Assembly (NCBI RefSeq): GCF_002128405.1
Contig: NZ_NETJ01000001.1
Location: 186,001 to 250,000 of the forward strand
Direction: 5' to 3'
Length of the DNA: 64,000 bases
DNA from: Gottfriedia solisilvae
GTDB taxonomy: Bacteria; Bacillota; Bacilli; Bacillales; Bacillaceae_G
The notes under the pieces: generated by a model
What the model saw: the letters and a program-made list of their open reading frames with translations, nothing else
Told to the model about the DNA's origin: nothing
The model's database searches: none
Translations under genes and position numbers: made by a program
Shown here: piece by piece, positions 43,024 to 51,462 of the stretch
How the letters are laid out: each line of letters starts with the position of its first letter
Position numbering within the stretch: the stretch's first letter is position 1

Positions 43024-43112
43024 TAGGATTTCTCCTTTTTATGAAACCAATGAAAAAAAAGAACGACCTCTATCAACAAATATATAACTGCTATCCAAAT
43101 TAATAAATACAT
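43023..43112 (-). CDS. 29-aa membrane peptide
   Basis: MYLLIWIAVIYLLIEVVLFF plus HWFHKKEKS; one transmembrane helix with a basic tail. No ribosome site is visible. Its stop overlaps R1 of junction 41 by one base. Weak candidate. Confidence 0.35.
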   Translation of the reverse strand: MYLLIWIAVIYLLIEVVLFFHWFHKKEKS

Positions 43113-43163
43113 TTTATTTGTATCAATGGGTATTTTTTTATTAACATTCTATTTTGATAATAA

Positions 43164-43221
43164 AAAAATAAGACCGCAGAAGCAGTCCACCTTGTGTAAA
43201 TGTCGCGCCAGTTAGTTTAAG
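43164..43221 (-). repeat. Array junction 42
   Basis: A7 run, stem GACCGC/GCAGTC, R1 43194-43221 with decayed left arm GTGTAAATGTC, centre GCGCCA and right arm GTTAGTTTAAG. No gene lies in the 150 bp to its right. Confidence 0.75.
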
Positions 43222-43379
43222 TAGAATACTTCACAGACAACAGTATTTTAAAACAAAATTATCATAGTATTTATCCCTAGCCGTAATTCTTATTGATATA
43301 AATCTTTAATTCCTAGCTTTATGTATGATTAGAATCACTTCTTTTGAATCATTGATAATCCAATGTTTAGCATATCGGT

Positions 43380-43742
43380 CTATTCGAATACTTGGCGAAG
43401 TTCAATCTGTCCTTCTCCAAGACCATGTGGATCTGGCGCGCGCATCGCCCATTTGATGGCTTCCTCACGAGATTCCACATTTATGAACCAGTATCCTGCA
43501 ATCAACTCATTGACTTCAGGGAATGGCCCCTCTGTAATGGTCGGCGGTTCTCCAGGAACAGGGTAAGTAATACGAATACCGTTAGAGCTTGGATGGAGTC
43601 CACCAACTGATACCAGAACTCCGGATTTCTTCAGTTCTTCATTATATTTCTTCATCGCAGCAAACATCAGATCCATCTGTTCACTTGGCATTGTCCCTGC
43701 TTCAGAATCCTTTGAAGCCTTTACAACCATCATAAATTTCAT
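43380..43742 (-). CDS. YCII-related (DGPF-domain) protein
   Basis: The 120-residue protein has MKFMMVVKASKDSEAG, PGEPPTITEGPFPEVNELIAGYWFI and an ending DPHGLGEGQIELRQVFE, typical of the YCII/DGPF family found with sigma factors. Function unknown. Its G+C is higher than the neighbours, suggesting a separate origin. GGAGGTAG precedes the ATG. Confidence 0.82.
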   Translation of the reverse strand: MKFMMVVKASKDSEAGTMPSEQMDLMFAAMKKYNEELKKSGVLVSVGGLHPSSNGIRITYPVPGEPPTITEGPFPEVNELIAGYWFINVESREEAIKWAMRAPDPHGLGEGQIELRQVFE

Positions 43743-43798
43743 AAGTAACTACCTCCTCTAGGTTATGGCTTTCTACGGTTAATCTTTTCTTTAACATT

Positions 43799-43826
43799 GT
43801 TCAACTAACGCGCCAGTTAGTTGTAT
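43799..43826 (-). repeat. Array R1 site 43
   Basis: GTTCAACTAAC, GCGCCA, GTTAGTTGTAT; no hairpin or R2. Confidence 0.85.
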
Positions 43827-43856
43827 AAAGTATTGAAAATTGACACCTATATAAAA

Positions 43857-44255
43857 TTAAGGTGCTACCAGTTCTACCTTAATTCTATCTGGGTCTTCAA
43901 AGAAAACAGCATAATACTCATCTCCACCTGCAAATGGATGCTTGTCTGGATAGAGGATATCAATGCCTTTTGCCTTTAATTTATTTGTCATTTCATCGAC
44001 GTGTAGACGTGAGCTCGAATGAAATGCTAAATGATTAAGACCTACTCGGCACCTGTGGTAAGAAACATCTAAAAAGCGTTCTTCTGTTTGTACGAAAACT
44101 ATGTAAGTATCCTCAATTTTCCAACTTTGCCCACTTTCCCATTTTTGATAAGGACTATACCCTAATTCTTCAAGAAACCATCCCCAAAACTCTATTGACC
44201 TTTTTAAATCAGAAACATATATTTCAATATGGTGAATTAATCCTTTGCCCAACAT
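43857..44255 (-). CDS. VOC (glyoxalase-like) family protein
   Basis: The 132-residue protein has HHIEIYVSDLKRSIEFWGWFLEELG at the start and EYYAVFFEDPDRIKVELVAP at the end, the paired beta-alpha-beta units with metal-ligand His/Glu. Enzyme or resistance role is unknown. AAAGGAGG precedes the ATG. Cassette gene. Confidence 0.85.
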   Translation of the reverse strand: MLGKGLIHHIEIYVSDLKRSIEFWGWFLEELGYSPYQKWESGQSWKIEDTYIVFVQTEERFLDVSYHRCRVGLNHLAFHSSSRLHVDEMTNKLKAKGIDILYPDKHPFAGGDEYYAVFFEDPDRIKVELVAP

Positions 44256-44372
44256 ATATCCTCCTTTTTATTAAACCTTTATTTTATTAATCTACTCCAC
44301 ACTTTAGTACCAATTATTTCAAAACTTATTATTTAACACAATTCCTTGTTACATAAAAAATGCGCTATCCTT

Positions 44373-44400
44373 ATGTCGGTAATGCGCTAGTTAGTTCAAC
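44373..44400 (-). repeat. Array R1 site 44 (left arm lost)
   Basis: Centre GCGCTA and right arm GTTAGTTCAAC are clear. The left part reads ATGTCGGTAAT. Confidence 0.65.
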
Positions 44401-44418
44401 AACAATTAGATTAATTTT

Positions 44419-44724
44419 CTAGTTTTTAGAAATTCCTTTAGTAACCTTTGTTGTTACTTTGTTTAAAATATTTACACATACTGCAAGTACTGTATAAATT
44501 ACAATGATTTTAATAATTATTCTTAAAATAAAACTTGAAAAGAAACCTGCCAACCAATTCCCACCGTAATATATACATACAAATGCTAAACCCGCGGTAA
44601 TAATATAAGAGATTAATAAACCTATTATTTGGAGTATAGTTAGCTCTTTTAATAAGTTTCTATTTTTAAATAATATATAAATCGTTATCACAACGAACAT
44701 AACTAGCATAAATATATCTTTCAT
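44419..44724 (-). CDS. 101-aa three-pass membrane protein
   Basis: Transmembrane segments near 3-18, 31-52 and 61-90. AAAAGGAGGG precedes the ATG. No family recognised. Cassette gene. Confidence 0.62.
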   Translation of the reverse strand: MKDIFMLVMFVVITIYILFKNRNLLKELTILQIIGLLISYIITAGLAFVCIYYGGNWLAGFFSSFILRIIIKIIVIYTVLAVCVNILNKVTTKVTKGISKN

Positions 44725-44762
44725 AATTACCCTCCTTTTGGTCTAATTCTAACATAATGGTT

Positions 44763-44847
44763 ATTGAATTATCCTGCCAATAGTGTAATAAAATAGTGCT
44801 GCTTTAAGCAGCACTTTTTGTGTAACTAACGCACCAGTTAGTTGAAT
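44763..44847 (-). repeat. Array junction 45
   Basis: R2 TTGAATTATCCTGCCAATAG in 44763-44785, stem AGTGCTGCT/AGCAGCACT, R1 44820-44847 with centre GCACCA. Confidence 0.9.
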
Positions 44848-44908
44848 AAGATATTTTCAAGTAAAGAAATAAGTAAGTTAATATTTACATTTTATAGGTA
44901 AACACAAA

Positions 44909-45343
44909 CTAATCGCTTGTTAAAATTAATTTTCGTGTTTGGGAGTCATATATTTTATAACTAATTTCAAACATATGGTCTTTTGTAACTGTCACTTCGC
45001 AAAAATAAGGGATGGACTTTCCATAAGCATCTAATTCAGGAATATCTCTGAAGGTAAAAATATCATCGGTATCGAGAAAATTAAAATCCGCTTCAGACGA
45101 ACGACCGGATGAATCTATGTCAATCACACATTTACCACTGACAACATCATATTCCTTGAGCAGAACATATTTTAGGCTTGGAAGGGTTATCCATAATAGT
45201 GAGACTCCCAATAAAAATATTCCAAGACTTTTACCAACATTTGATAATGGATACTCTTTTTCAACATACATAGTTATAAAGAAAAATACTGCACCTATTA
45301 CCATTAAAATTCCTAGTGTGAGCATAAAATAATACATGAACAT
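44909..45343 (-). CDS. 144-aa membrane protein with soluble domain
   Basis: Two N-terminal transmembrane segments (about 4-25, 38-58) and an acidic extracellular domain (CVIDIDSSGRSSEADFNFLDTDD). AGGAAGTG precedes the ATG. Function unknown. Confidence 0.6.
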   Translation of the reverse strand: MFMYYFMLTLGILMVIGAVFFFITMYVEKEYPLSNVGKSLGIFLLGVSLLWITLPSLKYVLLKEYDVVSGKCVIDIDSSGRSSEADFNFLDTDDIFTFRDIPELDAYGKSIPYFCEVTVTKDHMFEISYKIYDSQTRKLILTSD

Positions 45344-45476
45344 TTATTTCACTTCCTATATTAATTAAATCGTATACAAGTAGATTTTTTAAAATTCAAC
45401 AAGCAACTAGTGATATGCGTTTTTCCGATTAGAATTCTAGTTGTTCAGGCTTTTAAAGATACCATTTTAGATAAAA

Positions 45477-45677
45477 TTATCTTTTCTTAAGTCCTTTTTT
45501 TATCGCTAAATTACAAACCAAATAAATTATATAAACAGCCGCCATAATTGCCACATAAATAATAAAGTTCTCCTTTTTGCCATCTGACCGATAAATAATT
45601 AACCATAGCAAGTACGAATATATAATAAAAACTGAACATTTTATTACAATTTGTAAAGCTTTTAATTTCCTTGTCAA
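45477..45677 (-). CDS. 66-aa two-pass membrane protein
   Basis: TTG at 45677 follows GGGAGG at 8 nt. Two transmembrane segments (IVIKCSVFIIYSYLLWLIIY and FIIYVAIMAAVYIIYLVCNL). It lies 134 bp downstream of the gene at 44909 on the other side, with no R1 between. Confidence 0.55.
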   Translation of the reverse strand: MTRKLKALQIVIKCSVFIIYSYLLWLIIYRSDGKKENFIIYVAIMAAVYIIYLVCNLAIKKGLKKR

Positions 45678-45761
45678 AAAGAATTCCTCCCGTATTATCA
45701 ATGGTGTATTTTGCTAGTTAATCCTTCCGATAGTTTAACATGTAACTAAATTAATAAATAG

Positions 45762-45844
45762 ATTCCTTACTGTCATTTCAAAGCAAAAAAAAATCGACTA
45801 AATAGTCGATCATGTTGTTCAACTAATGCGCCAGTTAGTTAAAT
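45762..45844 (-). repeat. Array junction 46
   Basis: Degenerate R2 (TTCCTTACTGTCATTTCAAA), stem ATCGACTA/TAGTCGAT, R1 45817-45844 (GTTCAACTAAT, GCGCCA, GTTAGTTAAAT). Confidence 0.87.
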
Positions 45845-45882
45845 AATAAAAGTATGTATGAATTTAAATAATCCACATTTTA

Positions 45883-46197
45883 TCAGAAAAATAAAATTCC
45901 AAGAGGACCGACACTCAATGGTATTAAGAATAACTGTGCTACAAATATTGACCAAGTTATTTTGTCGTTCTTATTCTTATCACATAATAATGGTCTAAAA
46001 ATAAGATTTAAAAAATATGAACCTAAAATACTAATAAATATAGAATAAAGAATAAATATAAAATCCACTGAAGCATTTGGGTCGTCTGTAAGAAATGTTA
46101 GAAATGCATACAACGGAATACTTACAGGAAATATGACTAAAAAGGAGCATAAATAAATTATTGTGGTTATTATTCTGTATTTTTTCTTTTTTATCAA
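45883..46197 (-). CDS. Three-pass membrane protein
   Basis: About 104 residues with a basic start (MIKKKKYRIITTIIY) and three transmembrane segments. TTG at 46197 has AAAAGGGTG upstream; a GTG three codons earlier is the alternative. It starts 16 bp after the stop of the gene at 46214, so the two form a two-gene cassette. Confidence 0.58.
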   Translation of the reverse strand: MIKKKKYRIITTIIYLCSFLVIFPVSIPLYAFLTFLTDDPNASVDFIFILYSIFISILGSYFLNLIFRPLLCDKNKNDKITWSIFVAQLFLIPLSVGPLGILFF

Positions 46198-46213
46198 ACC
46201 AAACACCCTTTTA

Positions 46214-46474
46214 TTATATTTTCAAACGTTTCTTTATTAAACAAAAAGCAACAAAGATTATTGAATATATAAAGACAATAATACGGTCAAATTTTATTAC
46301 TTTATAAGACCAATTCAGATATTCATACTTATCGTAAAAATAAGTACTAATTATACTGTAGTTACCACCAGATGTACTCATAATTGCATATTCAACATTA
46401 GAATCTACTAACCACAAAGCAAAAGTGTAAAATAGGATAAACGTTAAAAATATCAATAAATATCTCTTTCTCAT
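46214..46474 (-). CDS. 86-aa two-pass membrane protein
   Basis: MRKRYLLIFLTFILFYTFAL and a C-terminal helix (IIVFIYSIIFVAFCLIKK) flank an extracellular loop. GAGGTTTG precedes the ATG. First gene of the two-gene cassette. Confidence 0.6.
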   Translation of the reverse strand: MRKRYLLIFLTFILFYTFALWLVDSNVEYAIMSTSGGNYSIISTYFYDKYEYLNWSYKVIKFDRIIVFIYSIIFVAFCLIKKRLKI

Positions 46475-46568
46475 GATGCAAACCTCATTATTAGTTATTT
46501 GAATTTTTTAAACATTTTTTATTACTATCATATTTTAACATAAATCAATTAAATTACTGATGTTTCTT

Positions 46569-46650
46569 ATTAAGCTAAACCATTTACTCCATTAAAAAAG
46601 AACCGCCGAAGCAGTCCATGTTGTTCAACTAACGCGCTAATTAGTTACAT
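46569..46650 (-). repeat. Array junction 47
   Basis: R2 ATTAAGCTAAACCATTTACT, weak stem GAACCGC/GCAGTCC, R1 46623-46650 (GTTCAACTAAC, GCGCTA, ATTAGTTACAT). Confidence 0.85.
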
Positions 46651-46674
46651 AAGGAATTTTAATTTACTTATAAA

Positions 46675-47112
46675 TTATTTATCTTTCCAACCACTTTCTG
46701 AATGTACTTGAATTATCTTTCCGTTAGTCAAGAAAGCTACTGTTTTACCATCAATTGTATACTTAACTAATGAAAATTGAATTTTCGCTGAATCGTATTC
46801 TGGGTTATGGCTTAAATATGCGGTGTGATCTATCATCGCTCTTGCTCCATCATGGATTTCATCATGTAACCATTCAGTTTTTCTAATATCATATTTTTTT
46901 GAAAGTTGGATTTGAGAACTTTCTAGTGATATCAATTGGTTTAAATTCAAGTTTTTTATAATAGTAGACACTTCTTTTGTTTTTTGAGCACTTCTTTGGC
47001 TATAAAAATTTTGTATTTTAGGAAGGTTTACAGCTAGAATAATAACCCCAATAACCAACAATATTATAAGACCCTTAAAACTTTTCCGTTTTTCCCTTTC
47101 AACTACAGCCAT
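46675..47112 (-). CDS. Hypothetical membrane-anchored protein, paralogue of 32997-33449
   Basis: The 145-residue protein has an N-terminal transmembrane helix (FKGLIILLVIGVIILAVNL) and the same extracellular domain ending (GKIIQVHSESGWKDK) as the 33-kb protein. AAGGAGTG sets the start at 47112. The pair shows that related cassettes occupy separate positions. Confidence 0.65.
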   Translation of the reverse strand: MAVVEREKRKSFKGLIILLVIGVIILAVNLPKIQNFYSQRSAQKTKEVSTIIKNLNLNQLISLESSQIQLSKKYDIRKTEWLHDEIHDGARAMIDHTAYLSHNPEYDSAKIQFSLVKYTIDGKTVAFLTNGKIIQVHSESGWKDK

Positions 47113-47199
47113 AACTATATACACTCCTTACAAATATAGTCCTAAAATAAATATATTAAATGTAAAGGTTGTATAATCCTTTATATGAGAAATCCTTTT

Positions 47200-47282
47200 T
47201 TGGACGAAACTGCCAGTTATAATAAAAAAGTCGCAATTTGCGACTCATGATCTTATTTTACTAACGCGCCAGTTAGTTCAAA
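47200..47282 (-). repeat. Array junction 48
   Basis: R2 TGGACGAAACTGCCAGTTAT, stem AGTCGCAA/TTGCGACT, R1 47255-47282 (ATTTTACTAAC, GCGCCA, GTTAGTTCAAA). Confidence 0.88.
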
Positions 47283-47297
47283 AAATATTTAGAGTCA

Positions 47298-47663
47298 TTA
47301 TAATATGTACGAACCGATTATGCGATCAAGCTTCCTAATATCAATCTGTTTGTCTAAATTTAATTTAAAATGACCTGCTTTTGTCCAAAGTTCCAGCTCT
47401 GCATTAAAGTCTAATAATCCACCTGCATTTTCACTTGAATACATAATAATACTCTTAAATGGGATTGTGTAAACTTCGACTTTCTTTCCAGTAATTCCTT
47501 GCTTATCCGCTATAATAAGACGTTTATTAGTAACAACAGCTGTGTCTCTAATTGTCTTATAAGCAACTTCAGCTACTTCTCCTTCAACTAATATCTCTTT
47601 GACTTCACTTGGTACTTCTGTTTCTGAAATAAATGTCCATGCCTTTAGTGTACTAATTGCCAT
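47298..47663 (-). CDS. PH-domain protein
   Basis: The 121-residue protein has a bacterial pleckstrin-homology pattern (VAYKTIRDTAVVTNKRLIIADKQG, VYTIPFKSIIMYSSENAGGLLDFNAELELWTKAG). Such domains occur singly in cytoplasmic proteins of unknown role. ATAGGAGTG fixes the start at 47663. Cassette gene. Confidence 0.8.
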   Translation of the reverse strand: MAISTLKAWTFISETEVPSEVKEILVEGEVAEVAYKTIRDTAVVTNKRLIIADKQGITGKKVEVYTIPFKSIIMYSSENAGGLLDFNAELELWTKAGHFKLNLDKQIDIRKLDRIIGSYIL

Positions 47664-47722
47664 AAAAATCACTCCTATCCCATTTTTTTTAGATTTTACT
47701 TCCTTCATGCTTTAATTCAAGA

Positions 47723-47909
47723 TTACCTTTTTGACTTTTTATACTCCTTCCTTGTTCGAAAGAAAAGGATTAACATACCCAATATTAAATACAAAGGTTG
47801 TATATCAAAGTCATTTTCAATAACTAAGTTCTTAAAAAAAACAAAGCCACCATACAATATCCAAAAAGAATGTAAAATACATAGCAAACCACCAAACTCG
47901 TGTATACAT
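47723..47909 (-). pseudogene. Frameshifted small membrane protein gene
   Basis: MYTRVWWFAMYFTFF is followed, after a one-base shift in a T run, by WILYGGFVFFKNLVIENDFD and LYLILGMLILFFRTRKEYKK. AGAGGTTGGGT precedes the ATG. One missing base explains the break. Confidence 0.55.
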
Positions 47910-47984
47910 ACCCAACCTCTTTTTTATCTATCATAACATTTATAGCGTGAAAGAATGTTAAATTTTGGAAATTTCATTTACATT

Positions 47985-48071
47985 CTTGTACAACTATCCT
48001 CTATTTAGCATAATAAAAAGACTGCTGAAGCAGTCTTAGTGATATTCAACTAACGCGCTAGTTAGTTGAAG
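47985..48071 (-). repeat. Array junction 49
   Basis: R2 TTGTACAACTATCCTCTATT in 47985-48010, stem AAGACTGCT/AGCAGTCTT, R1 48044-48071 (ATTCAACTAAC, GCGCTA, GTTAGTTGAAG). Confidence 0.9.
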
Positions 48072-48096
48072 AAGAAAATTTTCATAAAGTCTTTAT

Positions 48097-48525
48097 TTAA
48101 CTACAAGCTCCCTTTTTATAGACAACTAATCTTGTTATTTTATTTTTATTATTTAGCAAACCTACATAAACTTCATCTACTGAATCTTTCTTTATCAATA
48201 ACGAAAGTTTCTCTAACGTATAGCCTGAATCCACCATCAGTTCTTGAGAAAACTGGACTACCTTTTCACTTGAACGATAGGAAAGATGTTCACCTGTAAA
48301 ATTAATTCCTATGAAACCAGGTAAATTCATTTTTTGGGCAATTTTGGACTTCCCGCACTGTCCAAGATCCCTCGATGATACACCAGTATCAGTTGGCCCA
48401 ACCCAATATTGCGGTATAGTAGTTTGTTCGTTCCAATCGGCATCGTTTTTAACTTGCTCCTTGCTGCATCCAATTAAAATGAAAAGTAACGCGAATCTCA
48501 AAAACATCCAACTAATTTTCTTCAA
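48097..48525 (-). CDS. Putative lipoprotein
   Basis: The 142-residue protein has a lipobox (LLFILIGC, Cys 20) and an extracellular domain containing GQCGKSKIAQKMNLPGFIG. TTG start with AGGAGG. Unknown role. Cassette gene, possibly co-transcribed with the gene at 48564. Confidence 0.68.
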   Translation of the reverse strand: MKKISWMFLRFALLFILIGCSKEQVKNDADWNEQTTIPQYWVGPTDTGVSSRDLGQCGKSKIAQKMNLPGFIGINFTGEHLSYRSSEKVVQFSQELMVDSGYTLEKLSLLIKKDSVDEVYVGLLNNKNKITRLVVYKKGACS

Positions 48526-48563
48526 GAGTAACCTCCTGGCATTAAATTTGAAAAACTAGCTTT

Positions 48564-49016
48564 TTACCAATCATGGAATGGGTTTAATAAATTTCCCCCA
48601 ATCTCCTCTATGGTTTCCTCAATTACTTTTCTAATCTTCTTATCCATATCCTTTTTTATAATTAAGGATTCTTTTGCCAATTCGAAGCATTTTTCTAATC
48701 CAAAACTTATAATAAAATAAGTTATATTATCTACATCATCAAAATTGTCGGTATTCCACAAATTACAAAGAATTGAATCTATCCTCTTTCTAATTTCATT
48801 GTTTAATAATTTATGAGTATAGGTTTGCCTATCATTCAACTCAAATATTGCTTCAAAAAAATAATATTTATCAATTTTTTTAAAATTATAAGCTTCTATT
48901 ATTTCTATAAACAACAAATCTAATTTATCTGATGGAATACTAATTGGTAATTCACTAAAACTATCCTGACATTTAGAGCAAAAAAAGGCTGCGTAACAGG
49001 CTTTGAAGTTATACAA
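48564..49016 (-). CDS. Helical protein whose reading frame starts inside a junction
   Basis: The longest frame has 150 codons, but its first 20 or so (MYNFKACYAAFFCSKCQDSF) are the hairpin and R2 of junction 50. Downstream is a helical protein (DKLDLLFIEIIEAYNFKKID, KKIRKVIEETIEEIGGNLL). There is no room for the usual leader between R2 and the gene, so its 5' end was probably lost and the annotated start is doubtful. Confidence 0.5.
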   Translation of the reverse strand: MYNFKACYAAFFCSKCQDSFSELPISIPSDKLDLLFIEIIEAYNFKKIDKYYFFEAIFELNDRQTYTHKLLNNEIRKRIDSILCNLWNTDNFDDVDNITYFIISFGLEKCFELAKESLIIKKDMDKKIRKVIEETIEEIGGNLLNPFHDW

Positions 49017-49037
49017 CTACGCGCCAGTTAGTTCAAT
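48953..49037 (-). repeat. Array junction 50 (R1 with 1-nt deletion)
   Basis: R2 AAAACTATCCTGACATTTAG, weak hairpin AAAGGCTG/CAGGCTTT, R1 49011-49037 with left arm ATACAACTAC (one A missing), centre GCGCCA. Confidence 0.8.
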
Positions 49038-49043
49038 AACAAT

Positions 49044-49265
49044 CTAATATTTTTTTAATAATCCATAGAGAAATATAAGTATTACTATAACCCCATAATA
49101 TAAATACATTTTTTTAGCTTTCTTATAATAATCTGCTTTTAGTACTTTATTAGTCTTTTTTTCTTTAAAATATTTATTGAAGTGTTTATAAGTTTTAACG
49201 GCTTCATATAGGGCTAACACTCCAAAAATAATAAGTAATATTAAACTAATAGATTTTAAAACCAT
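49044..49265 (-). CDS. 73-aa two-pass membrane protein
   Basis: Hydrophobic helices at both ends (VLKSISLILLIIFGVLALYE and YLYYGVIVILIFLYGLL) with a Lys-rich middle. Stop lies 6 bp from R1. Start uncertain between 49265 and 49274. Confidence 0.58.
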   Translation of the reverse strand: MVLKSISLILLIIFGVLALYEAVKTYKHFNKYFKEKKTNKVLKADYYKKAKKMYLYYGVIVILIFLYGLLKKY

Positions 49266-49352
49266 TAATACCACTTAACTAAAACCCCCTAAAATACAAT
49301 ACTTCTTTCATTCAATTTTATATTATTTTCACACTTGGAATAAGGAAAATTT

Positions 49353-49439
49353 TATTGGAATATCCTGACAGTTGGCTCAATAAAAATAGGACTGATTAAC
49401 AGCCCTTGGATCTTCAACTAACGCGCCAGTTAGTTTAAG
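49353..49439 (-). repeat. Array junction 51
   Basis: R2 TTGGAATATCCTGACAGTTG, stem AGGACTG/CAGCCCT, R1 49412-49439 (CTTCAACTAAC, GCGCCA, GTTAGTTTAAG). Confidence 0.88.
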
Positions 49440-49459
49440 ATTATTTATTTAAGAAATAT

Positions 49460-50386
49460 CTAGTTTCCTAAAATTGTGATAAACTCATGATTCTTACATT
49501 GAGTTCTAATCCATGATTGAAATTCATCAATAAGAACTATTAAATCACTAATATTTTGGTTAATATTTTCCTTAAATTTTGATTCTGTATCTTCCCACAA
49601 AAAGCCAACCATTGTTTGTATTTCTTCTTCTTTAGGTTCGTCAGTTAAAAAAAGCTTCATATTTTCTAATTGTTCTATAATTAATTCCCATGTATTTTTA
49701 TCTATTTCACTAACTCCCCAAAGTCCCCAAGGGCTATAGTCTTTAAACTCCTTCTCAATAGCACGAGACAAGTATGTAATAGTTTCCTCTGATAAGTAAA
49801 TAGATTCTTTATTCCAATGATTACCTGTATTTTTTCCAGGTTTAATTTCTACACATGTACATTTTAGAGTCTCTACATTATAAAAAATTTTAATTGGAGG
49901 TAATTTTAATGATTCTATCGCATTTTGCATTATATACAAAAGAAAATCCCCAAAATCCTCTGCAACTATTTCTATCTCTCCCCAGTCTTCGTCTATATTA
50001 AACGAAACAACTGCTGGTTCACCTTCTTCATTGAGGTTATTTAAATCCAAACAATATATGATGTCATATAAATAGTCAATAATAGTAATGAAGTTATTAG
50101 GTAATTTATTCTCTTTTCTTTTCGACAACGTGAACCTAATGGCATCAGGATTATCTGGAGTGTATGATTCTAAAAAGTTTTCATTTGTTATACCTAAAAT
50201 TTCCCATGTTCCAAAAACACCGGCACCATACTTTCCAATAAAATGACGATAGATTTTTGGGAAATTCAAACCTAAAGCTAATTCTGCTTTCTCAATTAAA
50301 AGTTCGGAACATTCACCAATATAATCACATTCAACATCGTTTTCTTCCAATAGCGCTAAAGCTATTTCATAATTTGACCAACTCAT
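49460..50386 (-). CDS. SMI1/KNR4 (SUKH) family protein, large
   Basis: The 308-residue protein has an N-terminal SUKH domain (LLIEKAELALGLNFPKIYRHFIGKYGAG, EPAVVSFNIDEDWGEIEIVAEDFGDFLLYIM) and a C-terminal extension of about 140 residues with WGLWGVSEIDKNTWELIIEQL. An immunity or protein-binding role is likely from the family. AAGGGGAG precedes the ATG. Confidence 0.82.
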   Translation of the reverse strand: MSWSNYEIALALLEENDVECDYIGECSELLIEKAELALGLNFPKIYRHFIGKYGAGVFGTWEILGITNENFLESYTPDNPDAIRFTLSKRKENKLPNNFITIIDYLYDIIYCLDLNNLNEEGEPAVVSFNIDEDWGEIEIVAEDFGDFLLYIMQNAIESLKLPPIKIFYNVETLKCTCVEIKPGKNTGNHWNKESIYLSEETITYLSRAIEKEFKDYSPWGLWGVSEIDKNTWELIIEQLENMKLFLTDEPKEEEIQTMVGFLWEDTESKFKENINQNISDLIVLIDEFQSWIRTQCKNHEFITILGN

Positions 50387-50445
50387 TAACTCTCCCCTTA
50401 GATGCTATTTATTATAAAGATACCATAAAAATTTCTGTTACTTCT

Positions 50446-50536
50446 CATTAAACTAACTTTCATATGTGAAAAAAAGGATGATCAATTATTGATCACCCTT
50501 TTTTTATTGCACAACTAAAGCGCCATTTAGTTTAAT
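50446..50536 (-). repeat. Array junction 52 (R1 overlaps the mreC-like stop)
   Basis: R2 CATTAAACTAACTTTCATAT, stem AAAAGGATGATCAA/TTGATCACCCTTTT, R1 50509-50536 (GCACAACTAAA, GCGCCA, TTTAGTTTAAT). Confidence 0.85.
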
Positions 50537-51258
50537 AAAATAACATAATTAATATTATTTAAATCTGCAAGTGGTTCAATATAAGCAATTTGAGTAAGTC
50601 CACTCGATTCTGTTTTTATATCTTTAACTTTCCCTATTTCAAGCTCTGGCAAGTATACTCCACCTAATCCTGAAGTAATAATAATATCACCATGTTTTAA
50701 ATTCGTATCTTTTTTATTAAGTGTCATCAATAGTAGCCTTGTTTTTTGATCATATTCTTTTATTAAACCAGTTATCTTCTTATTCTTTTTAGACATTGTT
50801 GAAATATATGTTGAATAGTTTTGATTACTAATTAAATTAACTTTTGAGGTGTATTCATTTACTTTAGTAACTTTTCCAATCATTCCCTGTGTAGTAATTA
50901 CGTTTGTGTTAACTTTAACACCATCTTTTGATCCTTTATTAATTTCAATATAATTTGACCAACTATCCCACTCTCTTTTTAAAACTATTGCAGAAATAGT
51001 TTCATATTTATTATTTAAATTTTTAATTCTTTCACTTATTTCCCTAAGCTCTTTGTTATCGTTTTTTAACATATCGGATTTTGCTTCAAGATATGTCATG
51101 TTATCCATCTTTTTGCTTAGATAATCATTCTCTTCTTTCATTTTGAAAAGATCCGATATATTTTTAGTATGGGCTTGGACAATTTGATTCTTATAAAGAT
51201 AATATCCACCGGTAGCAATAATTAAAATTAAAATTAAGATAAAAAAATATTTTTTCAT
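50527..51258 (-). CDS. MreC-like rod-shape protein paralogue
   Basis: The 243-residue protein has an N-terminal transmembrane helix (KKYFFILILILIIATGGYYL), a coiled coil (about 35-85) and the MreC beta-domain pattern (NYIEINKGSKDGVKVNTNVITTQGMIGKV, GDIIITSGLGGVYLPELEIGKVKDI). MreC scaffolds the elongasome; the chromosomal copy normally sits in mreBCD. This orphan copy in a cassette ends in R1 of junction 52. Start at 51258 has only a weak ribosome site. Confidence 0.8.
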   Translation of the reverse strand: MKKYFFILILILIIATGGYYLYKNQIVQAHTKNISDLFKMKEENDYLSKKMDNMTYLEAKSDMLKNDNKELREISERIKNLNNKYETISAIVLKREWDSWSNYIEINKGSKDGVKVNTNVITTQGMIGKVTKVNEYTSKVNLISNQNYSTYISTMSKKNKKITGLIKEYDQKTRLLLMTLNKKDTNLKHGDIIITSGLGGVYLPELEIGKVKDIKTESSGLTQIAYIEPLADLNNINYVILLN

Positions 51259-51462
51259 TGAAATAACCATTCAATGTCGCAAGACTCTTTAATTTTCTTT
51301 TTCACAAAACTTCCCCCTAATGTAATATTTTTCCAGTAGTTACATTAGTAGTATAATATATAAAAAATTGTTTTTAAGTTTATCGAATTTTAAATCATTT
51401 TTTAAAAGATATTTGTAATAACAGTTCATTTTTAGGAAAAGAGATTGCATAAATTGTACCTA

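Noticed and set aside
43363-43610. Plus-strand frames opposite the YCII gene.
   Set aside because: They are complementary-strand shadows of a well-supported gene with higher G+C.
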